64,000 bases of DNA from Planococcus ruber (GCF_022819085.1 NZ_JALHAG010000001.1:1-64000); one strand, 5' to 3'. Counted from the stretch's first letter, positions 41,865 to 51,172 are shown. The notes: a model not told the origin generated them from the letters alone. Numbers and translations: made by a program.

Positions 41865-42941
41865 ATGCTATACCTTACTTTGGTTTTGGCATTTATCGCT
41901 TCAATCGTACTTACTCCCATTGTAAAGCGAATTGCCTTTCGCGTAGGAGCAGTCGATCGGCCTAACTATAGAAAAGTTCATGCGAGAATTATGCCGCGTT
42001 TAGGCGGATTAGCAATATTCGGCTCATTTGTTATCGGCTATTTCATTTTGCGTCCGGAAGAAACAGTTTCGAATGCAGTGGATGCATCTTTTATCCCGAT
42101 TTCAACCGCCATCTTAATCGGCGCCGTGATAATTACAGTTACCGGTGTATTGGATGATATGTTTGAAATCACTGCAAAAGCGAAGCTTTTGGGACAATTG
42201 GCTGCAGCTGCCATCGTTGTAGTAGGCGGGGGACTTGAAATCTCATTCATCAACTTGCCATTCGGCGGAGAGTTGGATTTTGGTTACTTCAGTATTCCGC
42301 TGACGATTCTTTGGATCGTGGGTATAACAAATGCGATCAACTTGATTGACGGGCTTGATGGATTAGCGGCAGGAGTTTCAACAATTGCGTTAATTACACT
42401 GGCTATTATGGCCTTCATCATGGGTGACCCATTTGTTATGTCGTTGGCTGCGATTTTAGCTGCCAGTTCAATCGGTTTCCTTTTCTATAATTTCCATCCC
42501 GCGAAAATCTTCATGGGGGACACCGGAGCTTTATTCCTTGGGTTTATGATTTCGGTTCTCGCATTGATGGGCTTCAAAAACGTAACAGTCGTCGCTTTGA
42601 TTATTCCAATCATCATGCTTGGCGTACCAATCTCAGACACGTTCTTTGCCATCGTGCGGCGTGTGCGTGAGAAGCAATCCATTTCAGCAGCGGATAAATC
42701 GCATTTGCATCACTGCTTGTTGAATATCGGATTCTCGCATCGCCAAACGGTATTGATCATCTACGGCATTGCCGCATTATTCGGTTTGGCTGCATTATTG
42801 TTCTCCCAAGCTACCTTATGGGGAGGCATCCTGCTGCTCAGTGTCATGTTGATTGCGATTGAATTGTTTGTCGAAGTAGTGGGGTTGGCAGGAAAGAATT
42901 ATCGCCCACTGATCAATCTAGTGAAATTTATCGGAAAGTAA
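41865..42941 (+). CDS. tagO: Undecaprenyl-phosphate N-acetylglucosaminyl-1-phosphate transferase
   Basis: A 358-residue membrane enzyme with about eleven helices that starts wall teichoic acid or secondary wall polymer synthesis by placing GlcNAc-1-P on the lipid carrier. The MraY/WecA/TagO signatures are there: VLDDMFE (Mg binding), NLIDGLDGLAAG, FMGDTGALFLG and the cytoplasmic HLHHCLLNIGFSHRQ. AAGGAGGA precedes ATG 41865; the 48-nt longer frame overlaps the promoter. Its place next to SecA2/SlaP and an LCP ligase fits supply of the polymer that anchors SLH proteins. Confidence 0.92.
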   Translation: MLYLTLVLAFIASIVLTPIVKRIAFRVGAVDRPNYRKVHARIMPRLGGLAIFGSFVIGYFILRPEETVSNAVDASFIPISTAILIGAVIITVTGVLDDMFEITAKAKLLGQLAAAAIVVVGGGLEISFINLPFGGELDFGYFSIPLTILWIVGITNAINLIDGLDGLAAGVSTIALITLAIMAFIMGDPFVMSLAAILAASSIGFLFYNFHPAKIFMGDTGALFLGFMISVLALMGFKNVTVVALIIPIIMLGVPISDTFFAIVRRVREKQSISAADKSHLHHCLLNIGFSHRQTVLIIYGIAALFGLAALLFSQATLWGGILLLSVMLIAIELFVEVVGLAGKNYRPLINLVKFIGK

Positions 42942-42951
42942 ATAGGAAAGG

Positions 42952-42983
42952 CGCGATAGCAGAGTTGCTATCGCGTCTTTTTT
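42952..42983 (+). terminator. Terminator of tagO
   Basis: CGCGATAGCA (42952-42961) pairs with TGCTATCGCG (42966-42975), loop GAGT, then TCTTTTTT. Confidence 0.9.
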
Positions 42984-42992
42984 GTTTGTTTC

Positions 42993-43022
42993 AAAAGAAA
43001 AACCGCAGCTTTGGCTGCGGTT
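42993..43022 (-). terminator. Terminator of the LCP gene
   Basis: AACCGCAG (43001-43008) pairs with CTGCGGTT (43015-43022); on the minus strand TTTCTTTTG follows. It overlaps the stop codon. Confidence 0.8.
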
Positions 43023-44067
43023 AATAATCTTCTTCTACGTTTGTGCGTTCAGCTAAATTCGTGTCGCTGTTGTCGGACAAACTAGATGTATCAGGTTTTA
43101 GCCCTAAATGGCTTTGAAGAATATCTTGGACTTCGAGAAGGGATTCTTCATCCAACTGCCAATAATAGATGCCTGTTGACATATCGTCATACCCTTTTAA
43201 TGAAAGCGTATCGATATCAGGTTTGCCATTTTTCGCATATTCGAAAAACGACTGCATATCTCTGAAAGTTAAGTTGGTGCGCATATTATCTCCGATTGCA
43301 TCAATAACAGATCCGTATTTAGTAATGGAAGTTGCGGATAAAGCTTTATCCATAATGCTTTCAATCAACATTTGCTGGCGTTTGCCGCGCTCAATGTCAT
43401 TGTCGTAATGGCGGGTTCTTGCAAGGGCAAGAGCTTCGCTTCCGTTCAATTCTTGTAAACCTTCTTTTAGGACAATCGCGCCGTGTATATCATTCTCATC
43501 TTTTTCTTCTAAATCGTATGGTACTTCTGCTTCGATTCCGCCTAAGGAATCAACAACTTCGATAAACGCTTGGAAATCCATGCGCACATAGTAATCGACT
43601 GGCACTTCCAGCAATTCTTCTACACTTTCAATCGTGGAACTAGGCCCTTCAAGTGCGTATGCATGGGTGATTTTGTCTTTGTATCCAGCGTCTGGGATAT
43701 AAGTGTAAGTATCTCGAGGAATACTGACAAGCTTGATTGATTTGTCTTCGTTGTTTAAAGTGGCAAGAACTAAGGCGTCTGAGCGGATGTTGTGATCATC
43801 TTGATCCCGCGCTTCACTGTCATCTACACCGATAAAGAGAATCGATATATTATCATGCAGCGGTTCGACTTGTTCTTCCCTTAAATCTGACATTTCACGG
43901 TCTCCAGCGGTTTCAAAAGCGCGATCTGCTGCATTTTCCGCTTTCTTGACGAGGTAAATGCCGAATGCGGATCCACATATGAGCAAAGATAAGGCCAATG
44001 TTACGATTATTTTAATCGCTGTCCGTTTTTTGCTCGATTTCGACTTGCGATAACTTTTACGGTTCAT
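43021..44067 (-). CDS. LytR-CpsA-Psr (LCP) family wall-polymer ligase
   Basis: A 348-residue protein: basic cytoplasmic start (KSYRKSKSSKKRTAIK), one membrane helix (about 20-42), then an extracellular LCP domain. Signature segments are ILFIGVDDSEARDQDDHNIRSDALVLATLN, which binds the pyrophosphate, VSIPRDTYTYIP and LALARTRHYDNDIERGKRQQ, with the conserved Arg residues. LCP enzymes join teichoic acids or other polymers from the lipid carrier to peptidoglycan. It is monocistronic and convergent with tagO. The C-terminal ~25 residues are acidic and polar. Confidence 0.92.
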   Translation of the reverse strand: MNRKSYRKSKSSKKRTAIKIIVTLALSLLICGSAFGIYLVKKAENAADRAFETAGDREMSDLREEQVEPLHDNISILFIGVDDSEARDQDDHNIRSDALVLATLNNEDKSIKLVSIPRDTYTYIPDAGYKDKITHAYALEGPSSTIESVEELLEVPVDYYVRMDFQAFIEVVDSLGGIEAEVPYDLEEKDENDIHGAIVLKEGLQELNGSEALALARTRHYDNDIERGKRQQMLIESIMDKALSATSITKYGSVIDAIGDNMRTNLTFRDMQSFFEYAKNGKPDIDTLSLKGYDDMSTGIYYWQLDEESLLEVQDILQSHLGLKPDTSSLSDNSDTNLAERTNVEEDY

Positions 44068-44228
44068 GGTTATAACTCCTCTAAATTAGGAATGGGCTAA
44101 CCGAGTATTCAATTCGGGTCGATCCAATCTTACTATGATAGTAGACGCATGACAATAGTCTAAGTTGCATGCATACTCTGATTCAACCTATTATACAGCG
44201 AGTTGAAAGATACGTAAACGAAAAAAGA

Positions 44229-44864
44229 TCAGGATATTTTGAATTCAAGAAATTCTTTTTCCTGGCACACGATCTTTGCCTGTCCGTTCGTCATTTCGTT
44301 GATCCAATCGCTAAATTGCTGTTCTTGTTCAACAGGTACATAAATCAATAATTCAACGCCTTCCGTGTAGAGAATTTCCTTTAAAGGGAAGTCGGATTGA
44401 CGAATTTCATTTTCTATTTTTCCGAGCCAAGTATAGTCGACTTGAACGTTCATCAGGCAGTGGAGCCGCCGTTCCACTACGCCGGCTGCGGCAATCGCTT
44501 CTGTGGTCGCTTTTCCATAAGCGCGGATCAATCCGCCTCCGCCAAGTTTAATGCCGCCGAAATAACGGGTAACGACAACGACCGTATCTTTTAAACCTTG
44601 CTTCTTTAAAACTTCCAGCATCGGAACTCCCGCCGTTCCGCTCGGTTCTCCGTCGTCATTCGCCTTCTGGATTGAATCATGTTCGCCAATCATGTATGCT
44701 GAACAATTATGATTGGCGCTTTTATGCTGCGCCTTGATGGAATCGATGAATTCCAATGCTTCTTTTTCTGTTTCTGCTCTTTTTGCGTGCGCAATAAAAC
44801 GGGACTTTTGTATTGTAATTTCCGATTCTTTTCCATTGCCGATGGTTTTGTAATTTTCTCGCAT
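44229..44864 (-). CDS. yvyE: YigZ/IMPACT family protein (YvyE)
   Basis: A 211-residue cytosolic protein. The N-terminal domain has the IMPACT signature (SANHNCSAYMIG, then DDGEPSGTAGVPML and GGIKLGGGGLIRAYGKA). The C-terminal ~70 residues match DUF1949, a ferredoxin-like fold. Function in bacteria is unresolved; the eukaryotic relative acts on translation control. Its place upstream and divergent from degS is the same as yvyE in B. subtilis. Confidence 0.9.
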   Translation of the reverse strand: MRENYKTIGNGKESEITIQKSRFIAHAKRAETEKEALEFIDSIKAQHKSANHNCSAYMIGEHDSIQKANDDGEPSGTAGVPMLEVLKKQGLKDTVVVVTRYFGGIKLGGGGLIRAYGKATTEAIAAAGVVERRLHCLMNVQVDYTWLGKIENEIRQSDFPLKEILYTEGVELLIYVPVEQEQQFSDWINEMTNGQAKIVCQEKEFLEFKIS

Positions 44865-45023
44865 TTTAGAGCCTCCTGGTGTAAAATGTAATCAGATAAT
44901 TTGTAATGTGTTTTTAACATGGCCTTGCTTATAAAGTGATATACTTATTACAGCTGTGGCAGGCATAAAGGTGCAAGGATTTTTCTTCTATGTATAGTTT
45001 AGTATAGCTAAGGCGGTTTTATA

Positions 45024-46169
45024 ATGGCTAAAAAATTCGACGTGAAAGCATTAGACTCCATTTTTGACGAAGTAATGGACAAAATGGAACGTTCCAAGCA
45101 GGATATTTTCGTCATAAGTGAACAAAGTCGCCAAAGTTATGAAGATATGAAAAACGAACTTCAAGAAGTGCGAACAAATATTGCACGTGTGATAAAAACG
45201 GGAGACCTTCTGGAAGAAAAGACCCGTGCTGCACGCAGGAGGCTTGCCGAAGTTTCTCAATTCTTTAATTCATTTACTGAGAGCCAAGTCAGGCAAGCTT
45301 ATGAACAGGCTAATGAATTACAGGTCAAGTTGTCAATCAATCGTTCTGAAGAAAAACAATATCGCCAAAAACGCGACAGCTTGCAGCGGCGCCTCCAATC
45401 ATTGCTTCAGACAATTGAACGTGCGGAATATCTGGTCAACCGTTTGAACGTTACAATGAATTACCTGACTTCAGATCTTGAAAAAGTTGATGAAGCAGAG
45501 GACAATGTGAAGCTAAAGCAAGATTATAGCCTTCGGATCATCGAAGCGCAAGAAGAAGAGCGGAAGCGCTTGTCACGCGAAATCCACGATGGTCCGGCTC
45601 AGATGATGGCGAATGTGCTTTTGCGTTCAGACTTGATTGACAGGACGTTTCGTGAAAAAGGTCCTGAATTGGCATTCAAAGAAATCACTTCCTTAAAAGA
45701 GATGGTAAGGGATGCCTTGACTGAAGTAAGACGGATCATTTATGATCTGCGTCCGATGGCTTTAGATGATTTGGGATTAGTTCCTACATTAAAAAAGTAT
45801 ATTGATACGACAGAAGAGTATAACAAAGGAACACGTATGAATTTCCAATCAACAGGAAAGGAAGTGCGGCTTCCCAGCAATTACGAAACGGCTATTTTCC
45901 GATTGGTTCAAGAAGCCATTACCAATGCAGTTCGGCATGGGAAAGCTTCTGAAATTGATGTGAATGTTGAATGGCTGGAAAAACAGGTGACCATTATCGT
46001 GAAAGATAACGGTTCAGGATTCGATAAAAGCATCGTGAAAAGCCAATCTTTTGGCTTGATGGGCATGAAAGAACGGATTGAATTGATAAATGGAGATTTT
46101 ATCATCAATTCTTCACTAGGAAATGGCACAGTACTGATGTTTATTATTCCATTAACTCTAGACAGTTAA
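45024..46169 (+). CDS. degS: Sensor histidine kinase DegS
   Basis: A 381-residue cytoplasmic kinase without membrane helices. Residues about 1-175 are the DegS sensory coiled coil. The phosphoacceptor His188 is in LSREIHDGPAQMMAN, the HisKA_3 dimer motif. The ATP-binding domain follows with EAITNAVRHG, DNGSGFD and GLMGMKERIE. It phosphorylates DegU, encoded 27 bp downstream, and regulates exoenzymes, motility and competence in relatives. Length and order match B. subtilis. Confidence 0.97.
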   Translation: MAKKFDVKALDSIFDEVMDKMERSKQDIFVISEQSRQSYEDMKNELQEVRTNIARVIKTGDLLEEKTRAARRRLAEVSQFFNSFTESQVRQAYEQANELQVKLSINRSEEKQYRQKRDSLQRRLQSLLQTIERAEYLVNRLNVTMNYLTSDLEKVDEAEDNVKLKQDYSLRIIEAQEEERKRLSREIHDGPAQMMANVLLRSDLIDRTFREKGPELAFKEITSLKEMVRDALTEVRRIIYDLRPMALDDLGLVPTLKKYIDTTEEYNKGTRMNFQSTGKEVRLPSNYETAIFRLVQEAITNAVRHGKASEIDVNVEWLEKQVTIIVKDNGSGFDKSIVKSQSFGLMGMKERIELINGDFIINSSLGNGTVLMFIIPLTLDS

Positions 46170-46196
46170 GATACGGTATTCGAGGAGGACAACATA

Positions 46197-46871
46197 ATGA
46201 CAAAAATTATTATTATCGACGATCACCAACTCTTCCGTGAAGGCGTAAAGCGGATTCTTGATTTTGAAGATTCGTTTGAAGTTGTAGCAGAAGGCGGAGA
46301 TGGGACGGAAGTCGTCAAATTATACGAAGAATACAAACCCGATGTGGTATTAATGGACATTAATATGCCGCAAAAAAATGGGGTAGAGGCAACAGGCGAG
46401 TTGATTGAGAATTTCCCTGATGCAAAAGTCATTATGCTGTCAATTCACGATGATGAATCTTATGTAACGCATGCATTAAAGACAGGCGCTCTTGGCTATA
46501 TGCTGAAGGAAATGGATGCAGAGGCGATTATCCAGGCCATTAAAGTTGTGGCAAAAGGAGGATCTTATCTTCACCCGAAAGTAACGCGCAATTTGGTGAT
46601 GGAATTCCGTCGCTTGAGCGAACGTGAAAACAAAGGTTCTTTCCACCAAACCGAAATTCGCCGTCCATATCATTTATTGACGAAGCGTGAAAGTGAAGTT
46701 CTTCAATTATTGACGGACGGGCAAAGCAACCGTGTAATCGGCGAAACGCTCTTCATTTCTGAAAAAACGGTAAAAAACCACGTTTCCAGCATCCTTCAAA
46801 AAATGCAAGTAAATGACCGTACTCAAGCTGTTGTTACAGCCATTAAAAATGGCTGGGTTGAAGTACGCTAA
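46197..46871 (+). CDS. degU: Response regulator DegU
   Basis: A 224-residue NarL-type regulator. The receiver has the acidic pair at DDH (8-10), phosphoacceptor Asp54 in VVLMDINMP and the K in MLKEMDAE. The LuxR-type HTH lies near residues 160-222 ([34 protein letters not shown]). AGGAGGAC precedes the start. It forms an operon with degS and ends in a terminator. In Bacilli it switches degradative enzymes, motility and competence, which fits the ComF genes downstream. Confidence 0.97.
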   Translation: MTKIIIIDDHQLFREGVKRILDFEDSFEVVAEGGDGTEVVKLYEEYKPDVVLMDINMPQKNGVEATGELIENFPDAKVIMLSIHDDESYVTHALKTGALGYMLKEMDAEAIIQAIKVVAKGGSYLHPKVTRNLVMEFRRLSERENKGSFHQTEIRRPYHLLTKRESEVLQLLTDGQSNRVIGETLFISEKTVKNHVSSILQKMQVNDRTQAVVTAIKNGWVEVR

Positions 46872-46882
46872 CTAATTAAGCG

Positions 46883-46915
46883 AACCCCTGCATCCTTGAT
46901 GCAGGGGTTTTCTTA
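46883..46915 (+). terminator. Terminator of degSU
   Basis: AACCCCTGCATC (46883-46894) pairs with GATGCAGGGGTT (46898-46909), loop CTT, followed by TTCTTAT. Confidence 0.88.
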
Positions 46916-46959
46916 TGTGAAGGGACGGGGTGCACCAAAGACCGCCATTTTCGATAAGA

Positions 46960-47126
46960 CTTCCAGCGCTTGTCGCGGCTACCGAGGCGGCTCCGCTTTT
47001 CATTGTCCAGACTCCAGCGGCCAGCCCCTCGGGATCATAAGCCATCCCGGCTGTGCGGCAAAGAACGCCGCTTCGCCGGTTTGTCTTATGCCTTTCAAGG
47101 CTGAACGGCCGCCTCCGCTTTTCTCA
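46960..47126 (-). repeat. Dispersed GC-rich repeat, one partial and one full unit, reverse orientation
   Basis: Read on the minus strand, two heads GAAAAGCGGAGGCGGC and GAAAAGCGGAGCCGCC appear (ending near 47123 and 47000). Landmarks are CGACAAGCGCTGGAAG and GCTGGAGTCTGGACAA, as in the 12.5-kb block. It fills the degU / lipoprotein interval; open frames across it are not genes. Confidence 0.8.
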
Positions 47127-47191
47127 TTCGACACAGTTTCTTCATTGTATTCTTTTCGTGCGTATGGCAAAATGAAGCGCAGGAGGAATGT

Positions 47192-47773
47192 ATGATGAAA
47201 AAGATGATTTTGGCCGCAAGTGTGGCATTATTGCTTGCTGCTTGTTCTGATTCTGAAGAGCCTTCAGTAAACAGCAATACAGCAGATGATGGAAATGGAA
47301 CGAATAAAAATAGTGCTGTGGACCATGGTGTCGAAGATGTAGAAGGTGAAGTGAAAGACGAAGTCGGTTTTACGTTGAACGATAAAGGTGAAGCGGAAGC
47401 TGCCGAAGTCCCAGAAGCTGAAGCGGAAAAGATTCTGGCTGCCTATCAAGAATATATCGATGCTTTTAATGCAGAAGATGTCGATCGGTATATGGAAGTG
47501 ATCGCAGAGGAGCCGGATGGCTTTGACCGGGAAGACGACCGCGCTGCGTTGACTGAAGCTTTTGCAGATTTTGATACAACCTATACACCAAGCAATGAAA
47601 CCATTGTGGAATATGAAGAGAGCCGGGCGGAAGTTTATGCTCAAATCGATGTGTCGATGGCAGAGCCGAATTCGGATAAAACGGCCAAGCAGTCAGGACG
47701 GCAAGTGGTTGTTTTTAAAAATGAAGACGGCGCTTGGAAAGTCACAAGCCTGCATTTTATCGGAAACCAATAA
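47192..47773 (+). CDS. Lipoprotein with NTF2-like domain
   Basis: A 193-residue exported lipoprotein with lipobox LLAAC near residue 17, an acidic low-complexity linker (about 18-85), then a ~105-residue domain. KILAAYQEYIDAFNAEDVDRYM opens it and GRQVVVFKNEDGAWKVTSLHF closes it, the layout of SnoaL/NTF2-like folds. Ligand unknown; membrane-bound outside the cell. AGGAGG serves ATG 47192 or 47195. It is monocistronic, with a terminator directly behind it. Confidence 0.75.
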   Translation: MMKKMILAASVALLLAACSDSEEPSVNSNTADDGNGTNKNSAVDHGVEDVEGEVKDEVGFTLNDKGEAEAAEVPEAEAEKILAAYQEYIDAFNAEDVDRYMEVIAEEPDGFDREDDRAALTEAFADFDTTYTPSNETIVEYEESRAEVYAQIDVSMAEPNSDKTAKQSGRQVVVFKNEDGAWKVTSLHFIGNQ

Positions 47774-47805
47774 AAACTTCCCGGAAGTTCCGGGAAGTTT
47801 TTATT
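47773..47805 (+). terminator. Rho-independent terminator
   Basis: Stem AAAACTTCCCGG/CCGGGAAGTTTT with a 5-nt loop at about 47774-47802, T-run following. Confidence 0.85.
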
Positions 47806-47942
47806 TTTCGGCTCCGATTTTCATCTCTGGGGCAGGATATAGAAGCTCAAAACTTCTTTCGCTTACCATAAAAAGAATTAGTTGAACTTAAGGGTTATTT
47901 TTAATGCGTTATTTGGTAAACTGGCAATGGAGGCTGATTAAA

Positions 47943-48779
47943 ATGAGAACAGCGATAGTAACAGATAGTACCGCGTACATACCTGAAGAAATACGCAGAG
48001 CTGAAAATATCCATATGGTTCCGCTTCAAGTGACGTTTGGAAATGAGTCGTTCGCTGAAGAGGAAGAATTGCACGTGGATGATTTTTATAAAAAAGCGGA
48101 ACAGGAATTACCTAAAACATCACAGCCGCCGATCGGTGAATTTGTCACCAAATATCAAGAGCTTGCAAAAGAGTATGATGAAATCGTTTCAATTCATTTG
48201 TCGAGTGGCATCAGCGGAACCTTCCAAGGAGCGCAGCAAGCCAATGAACTGGTCAAAGATGTGGAAGTTTTTGCTTTTGATACAGAAATTTCTTGTGCCA
48301 TGCAAGGCTTTTATGCGTTGAAAGCGGCTGAATTGTCCCGAGCAGGAGCGGATGCTGCCACCATCATCCAAGCGCTTAACGAAATGAAAAAAACGATGCG
48401 CGCTTATTTTATGGTGGAAGACCTCAATCATTTGCGGAGAGGCGGAAGGCTTTCCAATGCTCAAGCCATCGTCGGCGGGCTTCTGCAAATTAAACCATTG
48501 CTTCATTTTCAGGACAAATTGATTGTGCCGTTTGAAAAAATCCGGACTCGGAAAAAAGCGATGAAGCGAATCGAAGGAATGCTCGGAGAAGATGTACAAG
48601 CGGGAATTCCCCTTAAAGCAGCGATCATCCATGCAAACCGTCCGGATGATGCACAGGCATGGTATGAAGAATTGCACGAGCAGTACCCGGAAGTGGAATT
48701 TGTCATTTCCTATTTCGGCCCTGTGATTGGAACACATTTAGGAGAAGGCTCAATGGGGCTTGGCTGGGTAAGAAAATAA
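47943..48779 (+). CDS. DegV family fatty-acid-binding protein (FakB-like)
   Basis: A 278-residue cytosolic protein that binds a fatty acid and presents it to the FakA kinase for phosphorylation. TAIVTDSTAYIP at the start, then QPPIGEF, LSSGISGTFQGA and the late FGPVIGTHLGEGSMGLGW are DegV landmarks. The frame runs 39 nt further up, but GGAGG serves ATG 47943. It stands in the place of yviA (degV) between degU and comFA as in B. subtilis, though split from degU here by a repeat and a lipoprotein gene. Confidence 0.92.
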   Translation: MRTAIVTDSTAYIPEEIRRAENIHMVPLQVTFGNESFAEEEELHVDDFYKKAEQELPKTSQPPIGEFVTKYQELAKEYDEIVSIHLSSGISGTFQGAQQANELVKDVEVFAFDTEISCAMQGFYALKAAELSRAGADAATIIQALNEMKKTMRAYFMVEDLNHLRRGGRLSNAQAIVGGLLQIKPLLHFQDKLIVPFEKIRTRKKAMKRIEGMLGEDVQAGIPLKAAIIHANRPDDAQAWYEELHEQYPEVEFVISYFGPVIGTHLGEGSMGLGWVRK

Positions 48780-48816
48780 CCGGCCAAGGTCCATTTTTCA
48801 AAAAAGGAGGCCGTTT

Positions 48817-50142
48817 ATGAAAGAAATAGAAGATTTTTTGACCGGGAGAATCTGGTTGAAAGAATTCACCCCTTTTCCTAAAAATGAAATTGATGAAGCC
48901 ATTGCCCAAGGGCTCATCGCGTGCATTCCAGGCATTAGCGAGAAACAGGAATGCAGCAGATGTTTAGAAAAGTCGGCACACCTCATTTCTTTTTATTGCG
49001 AAAAATGCGAAGGCGACTGTTTATATTGCCGCCATTGCCTCAAAATGGGACGCATCAGTTCTTGTACGGAGCTGATCACTTGGGCGGCCCCATCTCCTAG
49101 ACCCCTCAAAACCCGCTCATTTCAATGGAGCGGCCGTTTAACCCCTTCTCAGAATCTAGCTTCCCAACAAGTAATTGAAAGTATTCAAAACAATCGCTCC
49201 CATCTTATTTATGCGGTATGCGGAGCCGGAAAAACAGAAGTGCTATTTGCCCCTATTTACGAAGCGCTAAAGAAAGGTGACCGGATTTGCATTGCGGCCC
49301 CGCGGACAGATGTTGTCCTGGAACTCTCTCCTCGTATCCGTGCAGTCTTTCCTGAAGCTGTTGTCCACACACTTTACGGCGGTTCGCGGGATGAACCGGG
49401 ATTTGCTGAAATCGTCATCGCCACTACACATCAGCTTTACCGTTTTCAAAATGCCTTTGATCTGATGGTCGTGGATGAAGCAGACGCCTTTCCCTATTCG
49501 ATGGATCCCGCTTTGAAAAGAGCAGTGATGAAAGCGAAAAAACCGGAAGCGCCGGTTGTCTACGTTTCAGCGACCCCATCTGCCCGGCTATTAAAAGAAA
49601 CGCCAGGCCGTTCAGAAATTTTTAGGCGGTATCATGGACAGCCTTTGCCGGTGCCGCGCTTCGATTCGCTTTGGAATTATAACAAGCAATTAAAAAAGAA
49701 GACCATCCCGAAAAAGTTGGAAACCTGGGTTCGTTTGAGGATTTCCCGGCAAGAACCGTTTCTTTTATTTTTCCCAACGATTGATTTGATTGACCAAAAC
49801 ATCCCTTTATTTAAAGAATTGGACGTTGGTATTGAAGCAGTGCATTCCAAAGATCCAAACAGAAAAGAGAAAGTCATGGCATTGCGGCAAGGAAAAATTC
49901 CGGGGCTGCTGACTTCTACGATCCTGGAGCGGGGGATTACGATACCGAAGGTTCAAGTGGCGGTAATTGGAGCAGAAGAAGAAATTTTCGATGCAGCAGC
50001 TTTAATCCAAATTTCCGGCAGGACGGGCAGGGCAGCGGACTTTCCAACCGGGGATATTGTTTTTTTCCATAATGGCATAACGAGAGAAATGGATAGAGCC
50101 AAAAAGACAATAATCGCTTATAATAGAAAGACCATTTCATGA
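48817..50142 (+). CDS. comFA: Late competence DNA-translocase ATPase ComFA
   Basis: A 441-residue superfamily-2 ATPase that helps pull single-stranded DNA into the cell during natural transformation. The N-terminal zinc finger has CSRC (46-49), CEKC (61-64), then Cys68, 71 and 74. Walker A is CGAGKTE (135-141), the DEAD-type box VVDEADAF, and motif III YVSATPSA. Motif VI is QISGRTGRAADFPTG. AAAGGAGG precedes the start. It overlaps comFC by 4 bp; comFB is not between them. Confidence 0.95.
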   Translation: MKEIEDFLTGRIWLKEFTPFPKNEIDEAIAQGLIACIPGISEKQECSRCLEKSAHLISFYCEKCEGDCLYCRHCLKMGRISSCTELITWAAPSPRPLKTRSFQWSGRLTPSQNLASQQVIESIQNNRSHLIYAVCGAGKTEVLFAPIYEALKKGDRICIAAPRTDVVLELSPRIRAVFPEAVVHTLYGGSRDEPGFAEIVIATTHQLYRFQNAFDLMVVDEADAFPYSMDPALKRAVMKAKKPEAPVVYVSATPSARLLKETPGRSEIFRRYHGQPLPVPRFDSLWNYNKQLKKKTIPKKLETWVRLRISRQEPFLLFFPTIDLIDQNIPLFKELDVGIEAVHSKDPNRKEKVMALRQGKIPGLLTSTILERGITIPKVQVAVIGAEEEIFDAAALIQISGRTGRAADFPTGDIVFFHNGITREMDRAKKTIIAYNRKTIS

Positions 50143-50798
50143 ATTGCCTCCTTTGCAGCAGGAAGCTGCCCATGCAGGCATCATGGAGAAGTTTATTTAT
50201 GAATGACTTGAACGAAGCAGTTTGTACGAAATGCAAAGCGGAATTTGAAAGCATCACGGGAAACGCTTGCTTATATTGTGGTGCGCTTGAAGATGGGGTT
50301 TGTCGAGACTGCCTTTATTGGGAGCAGACGGAATATGCCGGATTGATCACGAAAGGACAATGCTTGTATCGATACAATGCTGCGATGCAGACTTATTTTC
50401 ACCAATATAAATTTCTGCAGGATGTAATTCTTTCCGAAGTTTTTGCAAAAGAAGTGCAGCACGCATTAGCAAAAGTGGAAGCTGTGATTGTCCCGATCCC
50501 CATGAATCCGAAAAAGTTGAAAGAGCGGACCTTTGCCCAAGTTGATGCGATGCTGGAGTCAGCAAGGCTCCCGTACAAACATTTATTGACAAAGAACGAA
50601 GATGTCCAAGGCAAAAAAACAAAAACCGAAAGAATGGCTTCCACTCCATTATTCCAGTGGAATGGAGAAGCGGTTCCGAAAAAAGTTATATTGGTCGACG
50701 ATCTCTATACGACAGGCACGACGATGCGCCATGCAGCAAAAGTTCTGAAAGCGGCAGGGGCGGAGGAAATCGAATTGTTTTGCTTGATTCGCGGTTGA
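50139..50798 (+). CDS. comFC: Competence protein ComFC, phosphoribosyltransferase fold
   Basis: A 219-residue protein needed for DNA uptake in relatives. The N-terminal part has cysteine pairs (CLLC, CTKC, CLYCG, CRDC) likely to bind zinc. The C-terminal part holds a PRPP-binding-like loop VILVDDLYTTGTTM. The start overlaps the comFA stop (ATGA), so the two are coupled. Its biochemical reaction is not known. A PilZ-like gene follows after 32 bp. Confidence 0.93.
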   Translation: MNCLLCSRKLPMQASWRSLFMNDLNEAVCTKCKAEFESITGNACLYCGALEDGVCRDCLYWEQTEYAGLITKGQCLYRYNAAMQTYFHQYKFLQDVILSEVFAKEVQHALAKVEAVIVPIPMNPKKLKERTFAQVDAMLESARLPYKHLLTKNEDVQGKKTKTERMASTPLFQWNGEAVPKKVILVDDLYTTGTTMRHAAKVLKAAGAEEIELFCLIRG

Positions 50799-50830
50799 AA
50801 GGGATTCAAAAACATTTTGGAGGGGTGCAA

Positions 50831-51172
50831 ATGTTTTATAACAGGCAGGAACATTATCGGTATGCGTTTGGCCATCCGCAAGAATTACTCATCCGTTCGA
50901 ATGAACCGAGTGGAACTTCTTTGCATTATGGACTTTTGCTTGATGTCTCTCCGCGAGGCGGAAAATTCTTTTTGGAGAAGGAATTGGAAAAAATAAAAGA
51001 AGAAATCGATGTCGAGTTCACTTTAAACCATGAAAAGCTCTATTTAAAAGGCATCCTTTTATGGAAAGAAAGCACGACCGAAGGGTGGATGTATGGGATG
51101 GAGTTCCATAAAGATCCAGGCAAAGAAATGCTGATCAACAATGAGTTAAAAGCATATCTGGAATTGGAATAA
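50831..51172 (+). CDS. PilZ-like domain protein
   Basis: A 113-residue cytosolic protein. The strand-turn motif LLDVSPRGGKFF resembles the (D/N)xSxxG core of PilZ domains, and WMYGMEF matches the later strand. The N-terminal RxxxR is not clear (YRYAF only), so c-di-GMP binding is uncertain. GGAGGGGTG precedes ATG 50831; an upstream frame over comFC is not used. It is co-directional and close to comFC, so it may belong to the comF operon. Confidence 0.65.
   Translation: MFYNRQEHYRYAFGHPQELLIRSNEPSGTSLHYGLLLDVSPRGGKFFLEKELEKIKEEIDVEFTLNHEKLYLKGILLWKESTTEGWMYGMEFHKDPGKEMLINNELKAYLELE

Noticed and set aside
46896-47195. 99-residue plus-strand ORF after degU
   Set aside because: It begins inside the degU terminator and reads through the inverted dispersed repeat.
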